Of a DNA stretch of 34,737 nucleotides, positions 19,728 to 29,564 are shown in pieces. How positions within the stretch are numbered: the first letter of the stretch is position 1; every line of letters begins with the position of its first letter. The notes beneath the pieces were generated by a model that worked only from the letters and a program-made list of their open reading frames with translations, was not told the DNA's origin and did no database searches. Source of the stretch: Priapulus caudatus (taxonomy: Eukaryota > Priapulida > Priapulimorpha > Priapulimorphida > Priapulidae). The translations under genes and the position numbers were made by a program. The stretch covers positions 192,319 to 227,055 of the forward strand of contig NW_014577355.1 in assembly GCF_000485595.1 (NCBI RefSeq). Direction: 5' to 3'.

Positions 19728-22245
19728 GTCTTTGTGACTTATTTAACTTATTACTGCCTCTCGTCTTACAGAGATATTCATTCATACCTAGATCAACGGG
19801 GATACATGTAATGGGCGACAACTGCTTGTTTCTTTAGTGGCACATTATATTTAGTAATGAAGCGTCGGCAAATGTGCTTTCATACGTTGGCTAGTTATAG
19901 TCGGGCTGACTATTAACGACTTAGTCACAGTACACGCTAACCCATACAAAGCACGTCTAAGCTCGACTCCCGCTAACAAGAACTATTTACTTTCACTACT
20001 CTGGAATTAGCTGGTTACGTTGCCCAAAGTTAAAACACTTGGTCGTAAACTCGTTCACACTGATATGCAATAGCCTAGCAAAAGAGCGAGGTTGAATGCT
20101 GGGTGGTTTTTGGCCATATCTCCCCCCCGCCTTTTCAGTTATCCTGTCGGGGAACACAAGAACGTGCTCGGCATAGCGTGTAGCTTACAATACGGAACTC
20201 AGTCGATAAGCACTTAACCTCCGCACGGTAATTAGTGATTGGCTGCTCACTAGCAAAGTCCGTGCAGTCGCACATAAGAAATTTCGGCACAGACAACAGC
20301 TATTTTATTTTATTTTAAGAATAGATTAAAATCTCGTCCTGCTTGCAGTGAAATCGTTTTTCTTCTGCTGTGTATCGATAGGAGACGCGATGCGAACCTA
20401 GAGCCGCTGTCACATCGTGGGTTACGATGAAAGCGAACCATGGGCGGCCAGCGTTTGTGCTACCCCGCCTCCGCCCCGATCATGTGCGCCATCTCATAGC
20501 GCCTCGCTGTCCCCTGCCGTGCAATCGGCTGCACGGAGCTCATCAGGTGGTGCCACTGGCGTGCTCCGCCGGCGCGGAAGACGCAGACACAAAAGGCGGC
20601 GGCGAGGCGCGCGATAGATGAGTGGTCGTGGTCAAGCTAGATGTCAGGTCGTTTAGCCGATTGGAACGTGATAACGGAGGAGAGCAGATTGTGCGACAAA
20701 GTTTCTGCGGATAGTCGCAGTGGCGTCCTCTTCGTCGAGTGTGTGAGGAGGCTGCGGTTGAGAGGATCACTAGTTCTCAGTGCACTAGCCAAAAAGGAAG
20801 GCGTTTTACTACTACAGCCACCGTATCAGATACACTTACACCTTTCCTCAGCAGGTGTCGCTGTACAAGAAGCTCCTGAGGAGAAAGTTCTTTTACCTAT
20901 TAAATACGTTATTGGCTTCGACACGATCGCGCCTCCTGTTCCACGTTCACCGTCTTTGTTTTAGACTCCCTCTTGCCAAATTCCGCCTTACAAATAAGGG
21001 AGTGAGTAGAATACCTCACATTTAACACTCTCGATGGCAGTGGGGTAGCCGTTACGCTTGCGCTCGAATCCGCTGGTTCAGATTCTGCGACCTCAGGTGT
21101 CCAATAAGTCACCATTGGGTCAGCACTCGCCCTTAGCACCAACTATGATCACACTACAGCCGCAAAGAATTTCGGCGGATCCATGACAGTGGTCCGGCGA
21201 ATCCGACAACGTACCCGACAGCCACGAGCTCGCTTTAAATCTCGAAGCCGACAGTCGAGGACTTAGCCCGGTCTCTGTGTATTGACATCTCTCCCGACAC
21301 CTATGCGTGCAGATTGCTTCACGCCTCGCCCTCGCTAGCATTGGATTTCGCCGCTTACATTTCTGCCCTCCACCGAGACTGATGGCCCCATCGTATATGT
21401 TGCAGGACCGAGTCCGTTGCTGTAAATGGACAGTATTTGCACGGGGGAAAAAAAAAAATTTAAAATCCGAGGTGGGGTGACGTAGTAGAACAACCGCGGC
21501 TCCCCACATATGAACCGGAACCGCACTGGCTGTCTCGAATGATGCCGATTAACTACCATTGATGTCTAGTGCGCTAGATTACTGAATACAATGTATAACG
21601 CCACTACCTGCAAGTAGAACATATAGTGTAGCGTCACTGTGAGATTTACACAGGATAATACCCTTTTAGGTACGCATGCTGGAAAAGCATTTCGCTGATG
21701 ACGTATCGCTTAAACAAGATGTCTTATTTCTTGCTATTTTTTTCTTTAGTATACTTTTATATTTTCGTTCAGGCACAGCTTCATTACGCTAATACCGCTA
21801 ATCTACTTTACTCGTATTCCTTATACTATTTGCTATTCGCTATTTGATATTATTCTAAGTAGAAAAAAGAGAAACAACTTAATAGTCTGTCACATACAAT
21901 TCTACAGGGAGGGCTAGTCGTTGGGAGGTACGATGATGGATAAGAAGGAGAGAGAACGATGAGAAACACGAAGAAGAGAGTCTGGGCTCGTGTGAATGTG
22001 GGTGGGGGGAGCGGCCAGAGAGAGAACCACGAAAAATCAGAGGCTAACGAGGGGATAATAGAAGTTAGAGCACCGTCCCGGCCTCTTGTGTTCGATCATC
22101 CTTAAGAGGTAGACGAGGGTAGTGCGGTGGGGTGGTGGTGACCCGCTACCCGGCCTCATCTCCTTGTAAGGTGGTGGCTGCGGGTCTGCGGTGGTGTACC
22201 GGGTCAGCGACGGTGGTGTGGACTGGGGCGGCTCCCGCAGCAGTG
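19728..22245. repeat. Large duplicated segment, copy A
   Basis: Aligns from end to end with 26196-28650, with numerous one-base indels. Its left end is also found at 17632. Its right end passes into the candidate terminal exon at 22037-22647. It contains a CCAAT-type GATTGGCTG (about 20236) and a tRNA-like segment. Short plus-strand frames at 20417-20964 are not conserved in frame between the copies, so I do not call genes from them. Confidence 0.9.
21041..21085 (+). repeat. tRNA-like (SINE head-type) segment in copy A
   Basis: TGGGGTAGCCG (21041-21051) resembles a pol III A box and GGTTCAGATTC (21075-21085) a B box. The spacing is slightly shorter than in a tRNA. The counterpart in copy B keeps both boxes. 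No full cloverleaf is seen, so this is a SINE-like relic rather than a tRNA gene. Confidence 0.4.
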
Positions 22246-22647
22246 TCCACGGGCATCTCTGCGGGGGCTGGTCCTCCAACGGGTGAATGAACTCGCATCC
22301 CCCGCAGGTCGTTTGCGTCGATGCGTCTGTGGTGGGCGGGAAGCCCGACCTACTCCGGGCATCTGGACGGGGGCGGCCACGTCTCCGACCCAACATCGTA
22401 ATTGAAACCGGCGCCATTGCGCCGGGTGGTGGTGGGGTCGCCTGTGAGACTTCCCTCCCGACGAGCCCAGAGCCCCTTGTGAATGCCTAGAGTTTGCGAT
22501 GCCCTTCTCGCAGCTCGGTCTGCGCAGCCGGGTTGGTAGTCATGCAGGTGGGTTCTCCGGGTCCAGGGCCGGACTGGTATCGTCCGCCAGGAACATCCGG
22601 TGAGGGGATGAATCCATTTTTGCTTTTTCGCAAAAGTCTACATGGTC
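22037..22647 (-). pseudogene. Candidate terminal exon: proline-rich cytoplasmic tail with PPxY
   Basis: On the minus strand a good acceptor (CTTCTTTTCCCTCAG|G) at 22648-22650 opens one frame of about 200 codons. It starts CRLLRKSKNGFIPSPDV, as expected just after a membrane segment, then runs Pro/Gly/Ser-rich with QATPPPPGAM, CGGCEFIHPL and PQPPPYKEM, a PPxY-type WW-domain ligand. A single in-frame TAG at 22487-22489 interrupts it. The stop is at 22037. Copy B (28430-28650) keeps the PPPYKEM part with an expanded Pro run. I infer the last exon of a host membrane protein, decayed or with a sequencing error; no upstream exon is seen. Confidence 0.45.
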
Positions 22648-22649
22648 CT

Positions 22650-23250
22650 GAGGGAAAAGAAGTCAGTAGATGCAACTTAGGCACGGATAGCATAGAGGTA
22701 AAGAAAACGGGGCGGGTCAGTGGTAATTAAGGCACTTCAAGCAAAATTGCTGCTGCTAATCAAGCATTATATGCAGCTTATCGTAATTTTACGCAACCAC
22801 CTCTATTAATCGGGACCGTATTGAATTGAGCATAATTATATCGTCCCTGAACACACATGCATTATTATATCTATTCTACATATAAAACAAGGTCGGCTAC
22901 ATACATACGGACTGCTTTAGCCTACTGCAACAAAAATGCATACAGATTAATGAATAGCAGTTAAGAAACGAAGTCTAGGCTACTTTGTTAACAGCAGTAG
23001 TACCAATATCAAGTACCAATATCAAGTACCAATATCATCCGGCGTTCCCTATTATTTTAGTTCTTATTTAATTGACTTTACGTACAATTACCACGACCTT
23101 AATACTTAGTTATATAACTTCTAAATTGTTTCTTGGCACTGTAGTTCATTTTCCGGTCATTAGCCGTCTTCGCAGTTTTGGTATTTCTTGACTTGAGATT
23201 CATTATTTGTATGCCGAGTTACCGCATTCCTCTCTAAAGAAGTACTACTT
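22650..23250. other. Spacer with a 13-bp tandem repeat
   Basis: AT-rich, no frame. Three tandem copies of AGTACCAATATCA lie at about 23000-23038. Confidence 0.6.
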
Positions 23251-23269
23251 CAGCAGCAGCATCAGTACC

Positions 23270-23674
23270 AAAAGACAAAAAAAAGGATCAGTACCAGCAA
23301 GTGATGGAAACAAAACAACAGGTGCATGACAAAGACCATGGGACGTGCAAGAAAACAAAGTAATGACAGTAACGTTTGAAAGAACATATCATCACACAGT
23401 AACAACAGTAAACCAATCAGAAACACTAGTAAGATGGGAAACTCCACAAAAAGGACAATCAGCATTCATGCAACTAGACGTAGGATGCAAACAAGTGCCA
23501 TACACAAATCCAATGTCCACACTAACAGCAGACGATGTACAAATGCTAGGATTACAAGATGCATTTAGACCAGTACACTTCAGCACAACAACATTCAATA
23601 TAGTAGGATTCAGAAACAACCCAACAACAGTAGCAGGAGTAGCAACACCAAATATAAACGTCAATATATTGTAA
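23270..23674 (+). pseudogene. Parvovirus-like capsid (VP) fragment
   Basis: A plus-strand frame of about 110 codons ending at TAA 23674 includes FRPVHFSTTTFNIVGF followed by NNPTTVAG. This resembles the conserved region of parvovirus capsid proteins in which a Gly/Phe-x-Pro stretch leads into an FNI strand and a Thr-Thr segment. The frame continues upstream to about 23270 across one TGA (23327-23329). Codons are very A-rich, unlike the neighbours and typical of some parvoviruses. Only the N-terminal part of a capsid is present, with no replication gene, so this would be an endogenised fragment. The identification is by motif recognition only. Confidence 0.5.
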
Positions 23675-24195
23675 CGCTGTTATTTAACTTTGTGTTTTGA
23701 GTGTACAATTATTGAGCCAAAATCATAAATGAGAATAAGCCAGATTCGTACCATGATTCGTCTTTAATATCGTTTTACGTTTACAGAACAATCGCGTGGG
23801 TCGTGGTCGTGCTCGTGCGCGCCTGGTTGAGAAGCGAATTCTCTGAGCCTCTCCCGCTCCCTGTTTTTATAGCGACAAGCACGCCCGCGACCCACGCATG
23901 CGTCGTTCTCACATCCGCAACCCATGGCTTCGATGGTGTCTGGGCGCTGATTTTTGGTGGCGAGAATCATAGGTCGCTCGCCCGTTCCCGCAAATACGTT
24001 TACTCTGTTAACACGCTCTCTTTTCTGTTATTACGACAGAGATAAATGAGTTATTGGTTGACGCTGGAGATATTCCTATTCCGATTATTAATAGGACCAC
24101 TCTAGTCTCTGCTCTCTGCGTGTTTATAATCGTCAAAGCCATATTCGCAAATTGTCAGTGATCGATTAGCTTTTTATTAATCTAGAACTGCGGTG
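23675..24195. other. Spacer, GC-rich in the middle
   Basis: A GC-rich block (23790-24000) with a TATA-like TTTTTATAGC but no supported gene. Confidence 0.4.
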
Positions 24196-24783
24196 TTAAA
24201 ATTTTGTACCACGCGTACATAATATCTTTTTGCTTCCCGGATCATCTGTGAGGTTCGTCTCGTCATAATTATAGATATTTTTAGCAGAAACATCTTCAAG
24301 CTCTTCTTCCAAATTGTTCATGTACTCTTCTATTTTTTTTCAAAAATTGCCGCACGTTTTTTCTTTGTTGCTTGGGAATCGCTGGGTGAGATCTTTGTTT
24401 CTCTTTAGAAAATGAATGCTCCATTCAACCCCTGGGAAATTATTTTTGAACCTTTTTTCTCTGACCCCTTTCTTGTCCAAAAAATCGTTTACTACTGCTC
24501 TGAGGTCAAATGTAGTCAGAGGAAATCCATAATCTGATACAGCTATTGTATGCTGAACGATGACTTTTTCTTCTGTTGGGGTTAACACCGTAGGCCTTCC
24601 TACAGGTTTTCCATGTCTCTTATTAACCTTGTTGGAAAGAGTGCTCTTTTTTACACTATAGAGCTTTGCAGCATCTCTCCAAGACGATCCGTGTTTAACA
24701 CACTCTATTGCTTTTTTCATGTCCTTGTCTCTATATTTATTATATGATATTGCAGCCGGATTTGGCTTGCAGACCCTGACCAT
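24196..24783 (-). pseudogene. Pogo/CENP-B-type transposase, truncated
   Basis: DNA transposase of the pogo/Tigger/jerky type. From the ATG at 24783 the protein shows a Psq-type helix-turn-helix (MKKAIECVKHGSSWRDAAKL, then STLSNKV). A CENP-B-like second DNA-binding domain follows (GRPTVLTPTEEKVIVQH through FLKRNKDLTQRFPS). After two one-base shifts in A runs (near 24352 and 24331) comes NYDETNLTDDPG, the start of the DDE catalytic core with its first Asp. The core stops at 24196, so two thirds of the catalytic domain is missing. No terminal repeats were recognised. Confidence 0.8.
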
Positions 24784-25483
24784 CTTGAAGTTAAAACAAT
24801 ACTTGTCAGTCTCTAGCCCATTAACCCAGCGTGCAACCCAGGGTGCACTGAATGGTCACCTCAGGCTAGACTGGTTTGCAGCCGCACTGTTTGTTGCAGA
24901 GCGTGTACATTGTCTAGCAGAGCGTGAGGGCGAATACCAGTCTACCCTTCGACAATAACAATACGGGGCTTTCTGCCAGCCGCAGTAGACGATTGATAAA
25001 CCGCGCGCCTGTGTACGCCCATGGTAGAATACGAATGCTGCACGTTAACTCGGCCCACGCATCTATGAATTCATACGATGATGACACACTCTTATCCAAA
25101 TAAAAGTTTTTCATAACAATGGTCTGGGTCTGGGCTAGTGAAAGTTAGGTCAGGGCTAGTGGTTTTCCACAGTTACTAGCCCGATGGTCTAGTGAAATAA
25201 AAAGTTAATGTTGAACCCTGTATTTAGGCATAAGGGCAGGCTAACCGTGTGTCCAAAGTTACCCCGTAATCTTACCTAAAATGGGTGGAGATCAAAAAGC
25301 ATGTCAGTACATAGAGATGACAAATATATATTAAAATTTAAGCTCAAATAAAGTGATTACCTGATCCCAACTAACATGTGCTTGTAAGAAAAAATATTAG
25401 AACTGTGTACAACATGGGTGTCAGCTATCTGCATACCTTAGCAGTTAGCTGGTCTATATTTAGCTCATTTGACATAGTCAGAT
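24784..25483. other. Spacer without recognised genes
   Basis: Contains repeated GGGCTAGTG/GTCTAGTGAAA words around 25130-25200 but no gene. Confidence 0.45.
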
Positions 25484-26163
25484 GGCCCAGTGCGCAATTG
25501 CATATCAGCACATCTTTTACACTTAATAACTTGAACATTTAATACACCAACACTCTGTTATTATACCAGCTGTTTGCAGGCTAGTAGATAAAGACCTGCA
25601 AACGATGAAGTAATTATCTCAAACTGTTTTTGAATTATAGCATTTGAAAAATGGTACCTCGGCCCAAAAATCGGTACGCAAGGCCATTTTTTCTAAATAT
25701 ATGTTTTTCTTGTATTTTTTCAACTTAAAATGTACTTAACAACTATAAACCACGGGAAATAAACATAAAAACCTGTTTGAACCACTAGATTGTAAAAAAT
25801 TTGACAATAATATAATATTAGAGTCGTCGGTAGGATTTTAGCAGTTTGGCCGATGTACACTTTTTGAAATGGCATAACATTTTTTTTTCAGGCTTCAAAT
25901 TATCACCAAAATGCATACACTAACAGTATATGTGCTATACTGTGCCTAGAAATGATAAAATAAGTAAATAAGAACATATTTATTCAAATTCTGTTTTATT
26001 AAACTTGACAAAAATACCAATTTTGCACAATATCATTTTACAATCCGACCGATGTACACTTTTTGAAATGCCATAACTTTTTTTTCAGGCTTCAGATCAT
26101 CACCAAAATGCATACACTAACAGTATATGTGGTATAATGTGCCTAGAAACGATAAAATATGTA
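25484..26163. mobile_element. Second copy of the left end of the 6-kb element
   Basis: Begins GGCCCAGTGCGCAATTGC and follows 28651-29347 closely. It lacks a 24-bp stretch present there (near 28838) and stops in its second ~197-bp subterminal unit, where the large duplicated segment copy B begins. It is a terminal fragment without coding capacity. Confidence 0.8.
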
Positions 26164-26195
26164 CACATCTGAGGCAGACCAGTTGTCTAACAAAC

Positions 26196-28650
26196 CTTTG
26201 TCTTTGTGACTTATTTAACTTTACCTGCCTTCTACGTCCTTACAGAGATATTCCATTCATACTAGATCACGGGGGATACATGTAGTTGGCGACAACTGCT
26301 CGTTTCTAGTTGCACATATATTTAGAATGAACTCGCAAATGTGCTTTCATACGTGGCAGTTTACTCGGCTGACTATACAAGACGTAGTCACAATACACGC
26401 GAACCAGACAAGCACGGCTACTCGACTCTGCCCAGCTACAAGAACTTTTACTTTCACTTCCTGGAATTGGCTGGTTACGTGCCCAAATTAAAACACTTGG
26501 TTCGTAACTCATTCACTTCTATATGCAAAGCGAGCAAAGAGCGAGGTTGGAATGCTGGGTGTGTTTTTTGCCCATCTCCCCCCCCGCCTTTTCGGTGTAT
26601 CCTGTCGGGGAACACAAGAACGTGCTCGGCATAGCGTGCTAGCTTTTCAATACGGAACAGTCGATAAGCACTTAAATCCCTCGGGTGATGCGGTGATTGG
26701 CTGCTCATGCAAAGTCCGCGCCAGTCGCCACATAGAATTTCGGCACAGACAACAGCTATTTTATTTATTTTATACGAATAGATTAAAATCTCGTCCGCTT
26801 GCAGCTGAAATAGTTTTTTCTTCTGTGTATCGATAGAGACGCGATGCAAACCTAGAGCGTCTGTCAATCGTGGGTTACGAGGAAAGCGAACCATGGGAGC
26901 GGCCGGCGTTTGTGTCTACCCCGCCTCCCCCCGATCATTGCGCCATCTCATAGCGCTCCTGTCCCCTGCCCGTGCATCGCCTGCACGGAGCTCATCAGGT
27001 GGTGCCACCTGGCGTGCTCGCGCGGCGGGAGACGGCAAGACACAAAGAGGCGGCGGCGAGGGCGAGCGATAGATGAGTGGTCGTGGTCAAGCGAGTGTCG
27101 GTCGTTAGCCGATGGAACGTGATAACGAGGACGTGAGATCGTGCGACAAGTTTCTCGGACTAGTCGCGGTGGTGTCTCTCGTCGATGTGTGAGGAGGCGG
27201 CGGTGAGAGGATCACTGAGTTCTCAGTGCACTACCAAAAAGGAGAGCGTTTACTACTACAGCCACCGTATCATACACTTACACCTTTCTCAGCAGGTGTT
27301 GCTTGTACAAGAAGCTCCTGAGGAGAAACGTCTTTTACTATTTATACGTTATGGCTTCGACCCACGACCGCGCTCTTGCTTCCACGTCACCGTCCTGTTT
27401 TAGCTCCCTCTTGGCCAACCGGCCTTACCAAATAAGGTGAGGTGAGTATGATACTCCCACATTTACACTCTCGAATGCAGTGGGGTAGCCGTTCCGCTTG
27501 GCTCGAATCCCTGGGTTCAGATTCTGGCCCTGGTGTCAACATAGTCATCTGGTCAGCCTCGCCTTAGCACCACTTGTCACACACCCGCAAGAATTCGCGG
27601 ATCTATGACAGTGGCTTCTGGCTAGCCGACGCTGTCTCGCGCCGCGGGTCGCTTTAATCTCGAGCCCGCTCGAGGACTTGCCTGTCTGTTTTGACATCTC
27701 TCCCGACACCTATGCGGCCAGATTGCGTTCTCGCCTCGCCCTCGCTAGCATGTGGGATTTTCCCGCTTACATTCTTCCCCTCCCACCGAGACGATGGCCC
27801 CATCGTTATGTTGCAGACCTCCGTCTGCTGTAAATGGACAGTAATTTGCACGGGGATAAATCCGAGTGGTGACGTAGTAGAACAACCGCGGCTCCCCCAC
27901 AATGAACCGGAACCGACTGGCAGTCTCGAATGAATGCCATTACTACCATGAAGTCTAGGTGCTGCTAGAAACTGAAACAATGTATAACGCGCTACCTGCA
28001 AGTAGAATATAGTGTAGCGCACTGGGAGATTTACACAGGAAATACCCTATAGGTACGCATGCTGGAAAAGCATTCCGCTGAGTGATCGTATCGTAAACAA
28101 GATATGTCTATATTTCTTTTCTTTTTTTCTATTTATATACTTTTTATTTTCGTTCGAGGCACAGCTTCATTACGCTATTACCGCTATCTACTTACTCGCT
28201 ATTCCTATACTATCGCTATTCGCTTATTTGCTATTACTTCTAAGTAGAAAAAGAGGAACAACTTAATCTAGTCTATTACATACAATTGTACCAGGGAGGC
28301 TAGCGTGAGGATACAGTGAGGGATAAGAAGGAGAGAGAACGAGAGAGAACACGAGAGAGAGAGAGAGAGATGTGGGCGGAGAGGTGGGCTCGTGTGACAG
28401 TGGGTGGGGGGAGCGGCCAGAGGGAGAACACGGAAAATCGAGGCTAACGAGGGATAACTATGAAGTAGATCGCCGGTCCCGGCCTCTCGTCGTCATCGAT
28501 CCTTAAAGAGGTAGACCGGGGGTAGTGCGGTGGTGGTGGTGGTGGTGGTGGTGGTGGTGACCCGCTACCCGGCCTCATCTCCTTGTAAGGTGGTGGCTGC
28601 GGGTCTGCGGTGTTGTACCGGGTCAGCGACGGTGGTGTGGACTGGGGCGA
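26196..28650. repeat. Large duplicated segment, copy B
   Basis: Homologous to 19728-22235. It ends abruptly at 28650, inside what in copy A is the PPxY-containing exon, where the GGCCCAG end of the next element starts. The tRNA-like segment is conserved at 27481-27524. It contains GA and GGT microsatellite expansions (28344-28372 and 28530-28560) that copy A lacks. Its short open frames are not conserved. Confidence 0.9.
27481..27524 (+). repeat. tRNA-like segment in copy B
   Basis: Same A-box-like TGGGGTAGCCG and B-box-like GGTTCAGATTC as in copy A, conserved while neighbouring bases differ. Confidence 0.4.
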
Positions 28651-29039
28651 GGCCCAGTGCGCAATTGCATATCAGCACATATTTTACACTTAATAACTTG
28701 AACATTTAATACACCAACACTCTGTTATTATACCAGCTGCTTGTAGGCTAGTAGATAAAGACTTCTGCAAACGATGAAGTAATTATCTCAAACAGTTTTT
28801 GAATTATAGCATTTGAAACATGGTACCTCGGCCCAATTTGACGACTTTTCAAAATCTCAAAAATCGGTACGCAAGGCCATTTTTTCTAAATATATGTTTT
28901 TCTTGTATTTTTTAAACTTAAAATGTACTTAACAACTATAAACCACGGGAAATAAACATAAAAACCTGTTTGAACCACTAGATTGTAAAAAATTTGACAA
29001 TAATATAATATTAGAGTAGTCGGTAGGATTTTAGCAGTT

Positions 29040-29505
29040 TGGCCGATGTACACTTTTTGAAATGGCATAACTTAGTTTTCAGGCTTCAGATCATCACCAA
29101 AATGCATACACTAACAGTATATGTGCTATACGGTGCCTAGAAATGATAAAATAAGTAAATAAGAACATATTTATTCAAATTCTGTTTTATTAAACTTGAC
29201 AAAAATACCAATTTTGCACAATATCATTTTACAATCCGACCGATGTACACTTTTTGAAATGCCATAACTTTTTTTCAGGCTTCAGATCATCACCAAAATG
29301 CATACACTAACAGTATATGTGGTATAATGTGCCTAGAAACGATAAAATATGTAAATAAGAACATATTTATACAAATTCTATTTCATCAAACTTGACAAAA
29401 ATGGCAATTTAGCAAAATATCATTTTACAATCCGACCGATGTACACACCATGTTTTTGAAATGCCATAACTTTTTTTTCAGGCTTCAGATCATCACCAAA
29501 ATGTC
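29040..29505. repeat. Subterminal tandem repeat, about 197-bp unit
   Basis: Three units anchored by GATGTACAC at 29045, 29242 and 29439; two units in the other copy (25852 and 26051). Each has TTCAGGCTTCAGATCATCACC and CATACACTAACAGTATATG. On the minus strand the units contain AATAAA signals (for example near 29169), so they probably form the 3' untranslated region of the gene. Confidence 0.9.
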
Positions 29506-29564
29506 CTAGACAAATGGGTCGCATCTACACAAAGTGGTTTTCACTGTATGATTCAAACCAGTGT

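Noticed and set aside
20417-20964. Arg-rich frame and adjacent 107-codon frame in copy A
   Set aside because: Neither frame is kept in copy B, where one-base indels break both.
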